Shown in pieces: positions 37,144 through 45,899 of a stretch of DNA of 64,000 bases. The position numbers and the translations under genes are program-made. Each line of letters starts with the position of its first letter. The first letter of the stretch is position 1. Below the pieces are notes generated by a model. It did not search any database. It saw nothing but the letters and a program-made list of their open reading frames with translations, and had not been told where the DNA came from. This DNA comes from AC-32 sp963821495 (lineage in GTDB: Bacteria; Actinomycetota; Thermoleophilia; Gaiellales; Gaiellaceae), in NCBI GenBank assembly GCA_963821495.1, contig CAWGEA010000003.1:1798001-1862000 (forward strand), given 5' to 3'.

Positions 37144-38442
37144 ATGGTCGAGGTCGTCGGCGACGCCTCGCGGGACGGTCGCTGGGCGCTCGTGCGCCTG
37201 ACCGTCGAGGGCGAGCGAATCCTGAGCGCGGAGGCCGAAGGTCTCGAGCGGCCGCTCGACGGGCTGACGCTGCTGGAGGCCGCTGCGGTCGGCGGCGAGG
37301 AGCTCGCGGTCGACGCGCTCGCGAACGCCCTCGGGCCCGTCTTCAGCGCGGCGCCGCAGCCCGGCCGCGTGGCCGTGGCGATGAGCGGTGGCGTCGACAG
37401 CGCCGTCGCGCTGCTGCGCGCGGGGCCGGGCGCGATCGGAGTGACGCTACGGCTGTGGCTCGACCCGCTGGGCCCCGACACGGAGCGCGCCTGCTGCTCG
37501 CCCGAGGCCGTGATCGCCGCGCGCCGGACCTGCCACGGGCTCGGAATCCCGCACGTGACGCTCGACCTGCGCGAGGAATTCCGCCGCGCGGTGGTCGAGC
37601 CGTTCGTGCGCGGCTACGCGGCGGGACAGACTCCGAACCCCTGCATTCGCTGCAACGGCAGCTTCCGCTTTGCCGAGCTGGTCGCGTTCGCCGAGCGCGC
37701 CGGCGCCGAGCGGCTCGCGACCGGGCACTACGCGCGGATCGTCGAGCGCGAAGGGCGGTTGCTCCTCGCACGCGCCGGCGACGAGCGCAAGGATCAGTCG
37801 TACATGCTCGCCCGGCTCGACCCGCGCTTCCTCGGCCGGCTCTGGTTCCCGCTCGGGGAGCAGGGCAAGGAGGAGACACGTGCCGAGGCGGCGCGCGCCG
37901 GGCTCGAGGTGGCCTCGCGCGCCGAGAGCCAGGAGGCGTGCTTCCTCGCGGGCGGCGATTACCGCGACTTCCTCGAGCGCCACGGTCTCGTGGCTGAGGA
38001 GGGTCGGCTCGTGGACGAGGACGGACGCGAGGTCGGCCGGCACGGCGGCTTCTGGCGCTTCACGCCCGGGCAGCGCAAGGGCCTCGGCGTCGCGGCGGGC
38101 GAGCCGATCTACGCGCTGCGCAGCGAAGCCGCGACGAATACGGTCGTCGTCGGTCCGCGCGCGGCGCTGGCGACGCGCGAGATCCACGTCCGGGGTCGCC
38201 TGCACCTGCCGGTCGGGCGCGCGGAGGCGAAGCTCCGCTACCGCTCGCCGGCGGTCGGGGCTGCGGTCACAGAGACGGAGGCAGGCTTCCGGCTCCAGCT
38301 CGACGAGCCCGCGTACGGCGTCGCGCCGGGTCAGGCCGCCGTGCTGTACGACGGCCAGGCTGTCGTGGGCGCCGGGACGATCGTGCCCGCTCCTGGCGAA
38401 ACCTTCCGTGCGGGTTCCGCGTTTGTGTCGGAGGGCGAATGA
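37144..38442 (+). CDS. mnmA: tRNA 2-thiouridine synthase MnmA with N-terminal extension
   Basis: 432 aa. Thiolates U34 of Glu, Gln and Lys tRNAs. The PP-loop AMSGGVDSAVALL is at about residues 79-91 rather than near residue 10, so about 75 residues (RLTVEGERILSAEAEGLE..., LTLLEAAAVGG) form an extra N-terminal domain. The catalytic Cys are in NPCIRCN and SQEACFLAGG. GHYARI, DERKDQSYML and the C-terminal beta-barrel (ATNTVVVGPR) fit MnmA. ATG at 37144 with a TAGCCT -10 6 nt upstream. The extension resembles no domain I can name; an Fe-S scaffold-like origin is possible. No iscS lies adjacent. Coupled (ATGA) to the anti-sigma-like gene. Confidence 0.9.
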   Translation: MVEVVGDASRDGRWALVRLTVEGERILSAEAEGLERPLDGLTLLEAAAVGGEELAVDALANALGPVFSAAPQPGRVAVAMSGGVDSAVALLRAGPGAIGVTLRLWLDPLGPDTERACCSPEAVIAARRTCHGLGIPHVTLDLREEFRRAVVEPFVRGYAAGQTPNPCIRCNGSFRFAELVAFAERAGAERLATGHYARIVEREGRLLLARAGDERKDQSYMLARLDPRFLGRLWFPLGEQGKEETRAEAARAGLEVASRAESQEACFLAGGDYRDFLERHGLVAEEGRLVDEDGREVGRHGGFWRFTPGQRKGLGVAAGEPIYALRSEAATNTVVVGPRAALATREIHVRGRLHLPVGRAEAKLRYRSPAVGAAVTETEAGFRLQLDEPAYGVAPGQAAVLYDGQAVVGAGTIVPAPGETFRAGSAFVSEGE

Positions 38443-38816
38443 CGGGCGACGAGATCACACTGACGATTCCGCGTGAGCAACCGTTCCACGAGGTGGCGCA
38501 CCTCGTCCTGGGTGGCGTCGCCGCGCGGCTCAACCTCACCTTCGAGAGCATCGACGACCTCGAGACGGCACTCGACGCCGTGCTCGAGCGCGCGGCCGAG
38601 GACGGCGAGGTGACCGTCCGGCTGCGGCTGGAGGACGCCGCGATCGTGACCCGCGTCGGCCCGTTCGCCGGCGACCGCCTGCGTGCGGAGCTCGAGCGCG
38701 ACTCGGCTGACGACGTCACGCTGCGCCGCATCCTCGACACGGTCGTCGACCGCTACGAGCTCGACGGGGAGGGCTGGCTCGAGCTGACCAAGCACCTCGA
38801 GGACGGGCGCGAGTGA
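38439..38816 (+). CDS. RsbW-like anti-sigma/GHKL regulatory protein
   Basis: 125 aa, cytosolic. The segment ARLNLTFESIDDLETALDAVL resembles the N-box of RsbW/SpoIIAB anti-sigma kinases, and the small size and position directly before a SigB/SigF-type sigma factor (ATGA overlap) support this. The later GHKL ATP-lid motifs (G1/G2) are not evident, so kinase activity may be lost and the protein may be only a sigma-binding domain. ATG at 38439 overlaps the mnmA stop. Confidence 0.65.
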   Translation: MTGDEITLTIPREQPFHEVAHLVLGGVAARLNLTFESIDDLETALDAVLERAAEDGEVTVRLRLEDAAIVTRVGPFAGDRLRAELERDSADDVTLRRILDTVVDRYELDGEGWLELTKHLEDGRE

Positions 38817-39565
38817 TGCAGGAGAGCGACAAGGTCCTGCTGCGGCGCTACCACGAGCACGGCGACATCGCCGCGCGCGGGCAGCTGATCGAGCGCTACA
38901 TGTCGCTCGTGCGCTCGCTGGCGCGGCGGTACTCGTACCGCGGCGAGCAGCTCGAGGATCTCGTCCAGATCGGCGCGATCGGGCTGATCAAGGCGATCGA
39001 CCGCTTCGACGTCAACCGCGGCGTCGAGCTCACGACCTACGCGACGCCGAACATCATCGGCGAGATCAAGCGCCACTTTCGCGACAAGGGCTGGTCGGTG
39101 CGGGTGCCGCGCGGCCTGCAGGAGCTGAACATCCAGCTCTCGCGGACGATGGAGGAGCTGACGGTGCAGCTCAGCCGCTCGCCGACGATCGCGGAGCTGG
39201 CGAAGTCGGCCGGGGTGAGCGAGGAAGAGGTGCTCGAGGCGCTCGAGAGCGGGCGCGCCTACAGCTCGCTCTCGCTCTCCGCCGGCTCGGGCGGCCACGA
39301 CGACGACGGGGAGCTCGACCCGCTCGAGTCGCTCGGCACCGAGGAGCCCCAGTACGAGGTCTCGGAGGACCGCGCCGTGCTCGCTCCGGGCTTCCGCGTC
39401 CTGGACGAGCGCGAGCGGACGATCCTGCACCTGCGGTTCTTCGAGGGCTTGACCCAGTCACAGATCGCCCAGCAGGTCGGCATCTCGCAAATGCATGTCT
39501 CACGGCTGATTCGCCGTTCGCTCGAGAAGATCCGCGAGGAGATCGCCGCGGATCAGCCGGCCTAG
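38813..39565 (+). CDS. SigB/SigF/SigG family RNA polymerase sigma factor
   Basis: 250 aa. Region 2 reads LVRSLARRYSYRGEQLEDLVQIGAIGLIKAIDRFDVNRGVELTTYATPNIIGEIKRHFRD (in part), the general stress/sporulation sigma signature. Region 3 is SRSPTIAELAKSAGVSEEEV, and region 4 has LDERERTILHLRFFEG plus the helix-turn-helix TQSQIAQQVGISQMHVSRL. Start ATG at 38813, coupled to the anti-sigma-like gene, giving a partner-switching module next to a tRNA modification gene. No anti-anti-sigma (STAS) gene is in the window. Likely stress response; the trigger is unknown. Confidence 0.93.
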   Translation: MMQESDKVLLRRYHEHGDIAARGQLIERYMSLVRSLARRYSYRGEQLEDLVQIGAIGLIKAIDRFDVNRGVELTTYATPNIIGEIKRHFRDKGWSVRVPRGLQELNIQLSRTMEELTVQLSRSPTIAELAKSAGVSEEEVLEALESGRAYSSLSLSAGSGGHDDDGELDPLESLGTEEPQYEVSEDRAVLAPGFRVLDERERTILHLRFFEGLTQSQIAQQVGISQMHVSRLIRRSLEKIREEIAADQPA

Positions 39566-40307
39566 CGGCTGCGCAGCCACTCGCCCACGGCATCGACGGT
39601 CTCGGCGCCACCGTCGGCGAGCACGTCGTGGCCGGCGCCTTCGACACGCCGCACGTCCGCCTGAGGCACCTCTGCGGCGAAGCGGGCCAGGTCCCGCTCG
39701 GGCGCGTCGGCGGCCGCGAGCAGCAAGACCGGGACGCCGGTCGCAGCGAGCCGCGGTCTCGTCGTCGAGGGAAGCGACTGCGCGATGCCGTGCTCGACCG
39801 CTGCGACGACCTCCGGTGAGACCGAGACGTTCGCTGTGGTGCGCGCGAGTTGCTCGTTGCGCTCGCGGTAGTCCTCGAGCGCCCGGCGTGGGTCGAACGG
39901 CGGGTCGCGGTAGCCGGGGTCGAGGAGCACGAGCGCGCCGGGGCAGTCGGGATGTCGCGCCGCGAAGTGGCAGCCGAGGTCGCCGCCCCACGAGAAGCCC
40001 ATGAAGGCGGAGCGTTCGGTCTCGAAGGCGTCGAGCAGGGTGGGACGAGGTCGACGAGCGCATGCGGGTGGTAGCCCTCAGGCGGGCGCGCAGGCGAGCG
40101 ACCGAAGCCGGGCGCGTCGAGCGCGACGACGCGCAGGCCGTGCTCGCGAGCGAGCCGCGGGCCGGCGTCGCCCAGCCTTGCCCCCGCGCGGGAGGTGAGG
40201 CCGACCCCGTGCCAGTAGACGACGGTCTGCGCGTGCTCGTCGCCCCAGACACGCACGAAGATTCGGGCGCCGCCTGCCTCGATCCAGCGCTCCGTGCCGA
40301 AATCCAC
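39562..40307 (-). pseudogene. Alpha/beta hydrolase, frameshifted
   Basis: The N-terminal part from a GTG at 40307 reads VDFGTERWIEAGGARIFVRV and reaches the oxyanion segment VVYWHGVGL, then ...PHALVDLVP near 40044. The C-terminal part is in another frame: LLDAFETERSAFMGFSWGGDLG (nucleophile elbow G-F-S-W-G), a core Asp region and VEGAGHDVLADGG with the catalytic His. One missing base near 40040-40046 restores a single hydrolase of about 248 aa. This is either decay or a sequencing error. It diverges from alaS with 19 bp between starts. Its 3' end overlaps the sigma-factor gene by 4 bp. Confidence 0.78.
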
Positions 40308-40313
40308 CGCCCG

Positions 40314-40319
40314 TAGAAT
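40314..40319 (+). promoter_or_regulatory. alaS -10 element
   Basis: TAGAAT, 7 nt before the alaS ATG at 40327. No Shine-Dalgarno is visible, so alaS is probably leaderless. It heads the alaS-ruvX-mltG-aro operon. Confidence 0.5.
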
Positions 40320-40326
40320 CGCAGCC

Positions 40327-42852
40327 ATGCGCACGACCGCCGAGCTGCGCGCGGGCTACCGCGAGTTCTTCGAGTCCAAGGGCCACGAGTTCCGGCCCTC
40401 GGCCTCGCTGATCCCGCGCGCGGACGACCGCTCGACGCTGCTGATCTCGGCCGGGATGCAGCCGCTGATGCCGTTCTTCCTCGGCTTCGAGGAGCCGCCG
40501 GCGCCGCTGCTCACGACGGTGCAGAAGGTCTTCCGCACCCCCGACATCGACGAGGTCGGCCTCGACGGCTACCACCTGACGTTCTTCGAGATGCTCGGCA
40601 ACTTCTCGTTCGGGGAGTACTTCAAGGACGGTGCGGTCGAGCTCGCCTGGGAGTTCATGTTCGAGCACATGAAGCTCGACGCCGACCGGCTCTGGGTGAG
40701 CGTCTTCGCGGGCGACCCCGAGCTCGGGCTGGACGAGGACGAGGTCGCGATCGCCGCCTGGGAGAAGATGGGCCTGCCGCCGGGGCGGATCGTGCGCCTC
40801 CCGCGCGCGGACAACTTCTGGTCGGTCGGCGGCCCCGGCCCGTGCGGGCCCGACTCGGAGATGTTCTTCGACTGGGGCGAGGGCGTCGGCTGCGGGCGCG
40901 CCGAGTGCCAGCCGGGCTGCGAGTGCGAGCGGTTCCTGGAGTTCTGGAACCTCGTCTTCATGGAGTTCGAGCTGCACGCGGACGGCTCGCTGACGCCGCT
41001 GCCCAAGCAGAACATCGACACCGGCCTCGGCCTCGAGCGCGGTGCGCGGATTTTGCAGCAGGTCGAGTCGGTCTACGACACCGACGGCTACCAGGCGATC
41101 ATGGGCTGGATCGCGCAGCAGTCCGGGGTCGCGTACGGCGAGAGCGAGCAGGCGACGAAGGCGCACCGCATCCTCGCCGACCACGGGCGCGGGATGACGT
41201 TCCTCGCGGCGGACGGCGTGACGCCTTCGAACGAGGGCCGCGGCTACGTCATGCGGCGGGTGATCCGGCGCGCCGTGCAGCAGGCGGGACGAATCGGCCT
41301 CGAGCCGCCGTTCCTCTCCGGCCTCGCGGCCGTCGTGGTCGAGCAGATGCACGAGGCGTATCCCGAGCTGGAGCGGGCCCGCGAGGAGGTCGAGCGCGTG
41401 CTCGCGGCCGAGGAGGAGCGCTTCGGCGAGACGCTGGCGCGCGGGCTGACGCTGTTCGAGGAGGCGGCGACCGACGGCGAGATCTCCGGCGAGGAGGCCT
41501 TCCGCCTGCACGACACCTACGGGTTCCCGCTCGAGCTCACGCAGGAGCTCGCGCGCGAGCGCGGCCTCCCGGTCGACGAGGACGGCTTCCGCGCGCGCAT
41601 GGAGGAACAGCGCACGCGCTCGCGCAAGGCGGTGCAGGAGGTCGAGGTGCGAGTCAGCGCCGACGCGCGCAGCGAGTTCGTCGGCTACGAGAAGACCGAG
41701 TCGTTGACGGCGATCCTCGCCTACGAGGACCTCGGCGACGGTCGCTTCCAGGCGAAGCTCGAGGCCTCGCCGTTCTACCCCGAGGGCGGCGGGCAGGTCA
41801 GCGACACCGGCTACATCGAGGACGAGGAGACCGGCGCGCGGGCCGACCTCGTCGCGGCCACGCGGCTCCCGGGCGACGACCAGGTGCTCACCTTCGAGGG
41901 CGAGGGCTTCGGCGAGGGGATGCGCGTGAAGGCGGTCGTGCCGTGGCAGACCAGATTCCCGACGATGGCCAACCACACTGCGACGCATCTCCTGCACAAG
42001 GCCCTCCAGGAGGTGCTCGGCGAGCACGCGCGCCAGGCGGGCTCCGCGGTGCGCCCCGACAAGCTGCGCTTCGACTTCGCGCATCCCCAGGCGGTTTCGA
42101 GCGAGGAGCGCGCGGAGATCGAGCGCCGGGTGAACGAGGCGGTCTTCCGCAACCTGCCGGTGCGCGCGTACGTCGTCCCGATCGCCGAGGCGCGGAAGCT
42201 CGGCGCGATGATGCTCTTCGGCGAGAAGTACGGCGACGAGGTGCGCGTCGTCGATATCGCCGGCTATTCGCGCGAGCTCTGCGGCGGCACGCACGTGCGC
42301 GGCACCGCGGAGATCGGGCCGTTCGTGATCACCTCCGAGAGCTCGGTCGGCTCCGGGACGCGCCGGATCGAGGCCGTCACGTCGGGCGAGGCCTACGCGC
42401 TGCTCCACGGGCGCGCGCACGAGGCCGACGAGCTGCGTGCGGAGCTCGAGCGGTCACGGCGCGAGGGGCCTAAGCGCGAGGAGAAAGTCGCGGTGCAGGT
42501 CGAGCCACGCAGCGAGGAGGCGATCGGCGGCGTCAACGTCTTCGTCGGGCACGTCGCGGGGGTCGACGCGGACGCCCTGCTCGAGGAGTCCGACCGGATC
42601 AAGCAGGAGCGCGCGCCGGCCGCGGTCGTGCTCGGCGCGACCGAGGACGGTCGCGTGCATCTCGTCGCGAACTTCGACCGCTCGCTGGAGGGCCGCCTCG
42701 ACGCGGTTGCGGTGATCAAGGAGGCCGCGGCCGAGGTCGGCGGCGGTGGCGGCGGGCGGCCGACGATGGCGCGCGCCGGCGGCCGCGACCCGTCGAAGCT
42801 CGGCGACGCCCTCGCGAAGGCGGAGGAGGCGCTGCGCAGGGCCCTCGGGTGA
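40327..42852 (+). CDS. alaS: Alanyl-tRNA synthetase
   Basis: 841 aa class II synthetase. Catalytic domain with SLIPRADDRSTLLISAGMQP (motif 1 region), TVQKVFRTPDIDEVG (motif 2 region) and a GLGLERGARI motif 3. The editing domain carries NHTATHLLHKAL (HxxxH) and CGGTHVRGT. A C-terminal C-Ala domain ends GGGGGRPTMARAGGRDPSKL. ATG at 40327 follows a TAGAAT -10 by 7 nt; the open frame upstream to 40294 is not part of the family. The stop overlaps ruvX as GTGA. Confidence 0.96.
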   Translation: MRTTAELRAGYREFFESKGHEFRPSASLIPRADDRSTLLISAGMQPLMPFFLGFEEPPAPLLTTVQKVFRTPDIDEVGLDGYHLTFFEMLGNFSFGEYFKDGAVELAWEFMFEHMKLDADRLWVSVFAGDPELGLDEDEVAIAAWEKMGLPPGRIVRLPRADNFWSVGGPGPCGPDSEMFFDWGEGVGCGRAECQPGCECERFLEFWNLVFMEFELHADGSLTPLPKQNIDTGLGLERGARILQQVESVYDTDGYQAIMGWIAQQSGVAYGESEQATKAHRILADHGRGMTFLAADGVTPSNEGRGYVMRRVIRRAVQQAGRIGLEPPFLSGLAAVVVEQMHEAYPELERAREEVERVLAAEEERFGETLARGLTLFEEAATDGEISGEEAFRLHDTYGFPLELTQELARERGLPVDEDGFRARMEEQRTRSRKAVQEVEVRVSADARSEFVGYEKTESLTAILAYEDLGDGRFQAKLEASPFYPEGGGQVSDTGYIEDEETGARADLVAATRLPGDDQVLTFEGEGFGEGMRVKAVVPWQTRFPTMANHTATHLLHKALQEVLGEHARQAGSAVRPDKLRFDFAHPQAVSSEERAEIERRVNEAVFRNLPVRAYVVPIAEARKLGAMMLFGEKYGDEVRVVDIAGYSRELCGGTHVRGTAEIGPFVITSESSVGSGTRRIEAVTSGEAYALLHGRAHEADELRAELERSRREGPKREEKVAVQVEPRSEEAIGGVNVFVGHVAGVDADALLEESDRIKQERAPAAVVLGATEDGRVHLVANFDRSLEGRLDAVAVIKEAAAEVGGGGGGRPTMARAGGRDPSKLGDALAKAEEALRRALG

Positions 42853-43247
42853 AGGTCGTCGCGCTCGACTACGGATCCGCGCGCACCGGCGTCGCCGTCT
42901 CCGACCCGACCGGCACGATCGCGCGCCCGCTCGGCGTCGTCGAGCGGGCGGCGAGCGAGCCTGGCCTGCAACGCGTCGTCCAGATCGTCCGCGACCAGGG
43001 CGCCGAGCGCGTCGTCGTCGGCCTGCCGCTGACCCTGCGCGGCGAGCACGGCACGCAGGCCCGGGAAACCGACGCCTTCGTCGAGGCCCTGCGCGCGCAG
43101 CTCGACGTCCCGGTCGAGAGCTACGACGAGCGCTTCACCACCGGCCTCGCCGCGAGCCAGGGCTCCGAGGAGGCGCCCGAGGACGCGCGCGCCGCGGCCC
43201 ACCTGCTGTCCAGCTACCTCGCGTGGGCGAGCGGCGCGACGGAGTGA
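42849..43247 (+). CDS. ruvX: Holliday junction resolvase-like protein RuvX (YqgF)
   Basis: 132 aa RNase H-fold protein. The N-terminal strand VVALDYGSARTGVAVSDP holds the first catalytic Asp; VVVGLPLTLRGEHGTQA and YDERFTT provide the remaining signature acidic residues. In E. coli YqgF is linked to 16S rRNA 5' processing. GTG start at 42849 overlapping alaS. The alaS-ruvX-mltG order is widespread in Firmicutes and Actinobacteria. Confidence 0.9.
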   Translation: MKVVALDYGSARTGVAVSDPTGTIARPLGVVERAASEPGLQRVVQIVRDQGAERVVVGLPLTLRGEHGTQARETDAFVEALRAQLDVPVESYDERFTTGLAASQGSEEAPEDARAAAHLLSSYLAWASGATE

Positions 43248-44140
43248 TGCCCCCGCGGCCCCGGCCGCAGAGGCACACGCCCCGGTCGGTTGTCTACCGC
43301 CGGCGGGCGATCGCGCTCGCGGTGCTCGTCGCCGCGCTCGCCGCCGGCTGGTTCGCCGTCGCGAGCGTCGGGGGCTCCGACAAGGCGAAGCCGCCCACGA
43401 CGACGGCCGCGATCGTGCGCCCGAAGCCGTTCCGGGTCGTCTTCCCCGAAGGCTTCACGCGGCAGCAGATGGCCCAGCGCGTCAGCGCGGTCGCGGACAT
43501 CGCCCGCCGTGAGCGCGGCAAGCACGTGCGCCTGAAAGAGCCGGCATACCTGGCCGCGACCGCAAGGCCGCGGCGCGAGCCGGGATTCGGCCCGAAGGCG
43601 CTTCCGCTCGAGGGCTTCCTCTTCCCGGCCACCTACGACTTCACCGCGCGCACGACCTCGGCGCAGCTCGTCGCCTCGCAGCTGAAGGCCTTCCGGACGA
43701 ACTGGGCGAAGCTGAACCTTGCCTACGCCCGCTCGAAGAACCTGACGCCGTACGACGTGCTGGTCATCGCCTCGATGATCGAGAAGGAGACGCCCGCGCC
43801 GGAGGAGCGGCAGCTCGTCTCCGCGGTGATCTACAACCGGCTCCACGCACGAATGGCACTGGGCATCGACGCGACGCTTCGCTACGGGCTCGACATCCCG
43901 CCGACGGAGTCGATCCACGAGTCGCAGCTCCACGACCCGACGCCGTACAACACGCGCCTGCACGCGGGGCTGCCGCCGACGCCGATCGGGAGTCCCGGCC
44001 TCGCGTCGCTGCAGGCGGCAGCGCACCCGGCGAAGGTGAACTACCTCTACTTCGTTGCGAAGCCGGACAAGAAGCACCACTTCTACACGGCCAGCAGCAC
44101 GGCCTTCGAGCGTTACAAGGCCGAGCACGGCTACCGATGA
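43247..44140 (+). CDS. mltG: Endolytic transglycosylase MltG
   Basis: 297 aa. Cleaves nascent glycan strands in the membrane to terminate peptidoglycan synthesis. A basic cytosolic N-terminus (RPRPQRHTPRSVVYRRR) precedes a single membrane helix (AIALAVLVAALAAGWFAV). The YceG domain contains LEGFLFPATYDF and the catalytic Glu in ASMIEKET; AVIYNRLHARMALGIDAT and YNTRLHAGLPPTPIGSPG are typical. The LysM-like subdomain is shortened, giving a compact enzyme. ATG at 43247 overlaps the ruvX stop; a GTG at 43244 is possible. Confidence 0.92.
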   Translation: MPPRPRPQRHTPRSVVYRRRAIALAVLVAALAAGWFAVASVGGSDKAKPPTTTAAIVRPKPFRVVFPEGFTRQQMAQRVSAVADIARRERGKHVRLKEPAYLAATARPRREPGFGPKALPLEGFLFPATYDFTARTTSAQLVASQLKAFRTNWAKLNLAYARSKNLTPYDVLVIASMIEKETPAPEERQLVSAVIYNRLHARMALGIDATLRYGLDIPPTESIHESQLHDPTPYNTRLHAGLPPTPIGSPGLASLQAAAHPAKVNYLYFVAKPDKKHHFYTASSTAFERYKAEHGYR

Positions 44141-44820
44141 GCCGCGTGGCGCTGCTCGGCAAGCCCGTCGCCGAGTCGCTCTCGCCGCGGATGCAGAACG
44201 CCGCCTTCGCGGCCGCCGGGCTCGACTGGGAGTACGTTGCGCTCAAGGTCGAGCCGGAGGCGCTCGCCGAGACCGTCCGCGGCCTGGCCGGCGAGTATGT
44301 GGGCGCGAACGTGACGATTCCGCACAAGGAGGCCGCCGTGGCGCTGTGCGACGAGGCCGACGGCGGCGCGGTGAACACGCTGGTGTTTCGCGACGGTCGC
44401 GTGCTCGGCTTCAACACCGACAAGGAGATCGTGGCCGGGATCGAGGCGCAGCGCGTCTGCCTGATCGGCGCCGGTGGGGCGGCGAAGGCGCTGCGGCCGG
44501 GTCTGCGAGGCGAGGTTCGGATCTTCTCGCGCAGCGGGGTGTGGCCGCCGGACTCGGAGGGTTGCGACCTGGTGGTGAACGCGACGCCGGTGCGCGACGA
44601 GCTGCTCGTCGAGCCGCGGGCGGGCCAGACGATCGTCGACCTCGCCTACTACGCCGACGGACGCCAGACGGCGCTCGTCGTCGCCGCGCGTACAGCGGGC
44701 TGCGCCGTCGTGGACGGCCTGGAGGCGCTCGTCCGCCAGGGCGCGGCGTCGTTCGAGCGCTGGACGGGTGGGCCGGCGCCCGTCGGCGCGATGCGGCGCG
44801 CCCTAGGCTTAGAACCATGA
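44137..44820 (+). CDS. aroE: Shikimate dehydrogenase
   Basis: 227 aa, shorter than the usual 270. Reduces 3-dehydroshikimate with NADPH. Substrate-binding segments: LLGKPVAESLSPRMQNAAF, VGANVTIPHKEAA with the catalytic Lys, and GFNTDKEI with its Asp partner. The NADP domain begins CLIGAGGAAKAL; the usual NRT phosphate-binding motif after it is replaced by a reduced FSRSG segment. ATG start at 44137 overlaps mltG. A TAGGCT element inside its 3' end (44804-44809) could independently start aroC. Confidence 0.9.
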   Translation: MSRVALLGKPVAESLSPRMQNAAFAAAGLDWEYVALKVEPEALAETVRGLAGEYVGANVTIPHKEAAVALCDEADGGAVNTLVFRDGRVLGFNTDKEIVAGIEAQRVCLIGAGGAAKALRPGLRGEVRIFSRSGVWPPDSEGCDLVVNATPVRDELLVEPRAGQTIVDLAYYADGRQTALVVAARTAGCAVVDGLEALVRQGAASFERWTGGPAPVGAMRRALGLEP

Positions 44821-45899
44821 CCCTCAGCCTCGTGACGGCCGGCGAGTCGCACGGGCCCGCGCTCGTGGCGATCCTCGGCGGGCTGCCGGCGGGGCTCGTC
44901 CTCGACCGCGAGGCGATCGACGCCGATCTCTCGCGCCGCCAGCAGGGGTACGGCCGCTCACCGCGCCAGCAGCTCGAGCAGGACGCGGTCGAGGTGCTCG
45001 CCGGCCTGCGTCACGGCCGCACGCTCGGGACGCCGCTCGCCCTGGTCGTGCGCAACCGCGACCACGCCAACTGGGAGTGGGGGATGAGCCCGTGGCCGCC
45101 CGAGGGCGAGGCCGCGGGCAAGGGGTCGAAGCCGGTGACGCTGCCGCGGCCCGGGCACGCCGACCTCGCGGGCTCGCTCAAGTACGGGCTCGCCGACGCG
45201 CGCGACGCGCTCGAGCGGGCGAGCGCCCGCCAGACTGCGGTCGCGGTCGCCGCCGGCGCGGTTGCGAAGGCGCTGCTGGCGGAGATCGGCGTCGACGTCC
45301 TCGGCCGGGTGGTGACCGAGGCGCTCGAGCAGCAGATCGACGAGGCCCGCGCCGAACGCGACACCGTCGGCGGCGTCGTCGAGGTACGCGCGCACGGCGT
45401 GCCGCCCGGGCTCGGCTCGTACGCGTCGAAGGAGGAGCGGCTGGACGCACGGCTGGCGGCGGCGCTGATGGGCATCCAGGCGGTCAAGGGCGTCGAGATC
45501 GGAGCCGGCTTCGAGCTCGCGGAGCGCCGCGGCTCGGAGGCGCACGACGAGATCCTCGCGCGCGAGGACGGCACCCTCTACCGCGAGACCAACTTCGCCG
45601 GGGGGATCGAGGGCGGCGTCTCGAACGGCGAGCCGGTGGTGGTGCGTGCGGCGATGAAGCCGCTGCCGACGCTGATGCGGCCGCTGCGCTCCGTCGACCT
45701 GGAGACGCGCGAGCCCGGCGAGGCGCTCGTCGAGCGCAGCGACGTGGCCGCCGTCGAGGCGCTCGCGGTCGTCGCCGAGGCCGCGGTCGCGTTCGAGCTG
45801 GCGCGCGCGGCACGCGAGAAGTTCGGCGGAGACTCGCTCGGGGACTTCGTCGCCGCCTGGCGCGCGTACCTGGAGCGGATCCCGTGGCGCACGCCCTAG
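44817..45899 (+). CDS. aroC: Chorismate synthase
   Basis: 360 aa. Converts EPSP to chorismate with reduced FMN. Signatures: LVTAGESHGPALVAI near the N-terminus, RRQQGYGRSPRQ, PRPGHADLAGSLKYG, DARDALERASARQTA and FAGGIEGGVSNGEPVVVRAAMKP. ATG at 44817 overlaps aroE (ATGA), with a possible internal promoter TAGGCT (44804-44809) 7 nt upstream. Its 3' end overlaps the start of the AroKB gene by 16 bp. Confidence 0.96.
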   Translation: MTLSLVTAGESHGPALVAILGGLPAGLVLDREAIDADLSRRQQGYGRSPRQQLEQDAVEVLAGLRHGRTLGTPLALVVRNRDHANWEWGMSPWPPEGEAAGKGSKPVTLPRPGHADLAGSLKYGLADARDALERASARQTAVAVAAGAVAKALLAEIGVDVLGRVVTEALEQQIDEARAERDTVGGVVEVRAHGVPPGLGSYASKEERLDARLAAALMGIQAVKGVEIGAGFELAERRGSEAHDEILAREDGTLYRETNFAGGIEGGVSNGEPVVVRAAMKPLPTLMRPLRSVDLETREPGEALVERSDVAAVEALAVVAEAAVAFELARAAREKFGGDSLGDFVAAWRAYLERIPWRTP

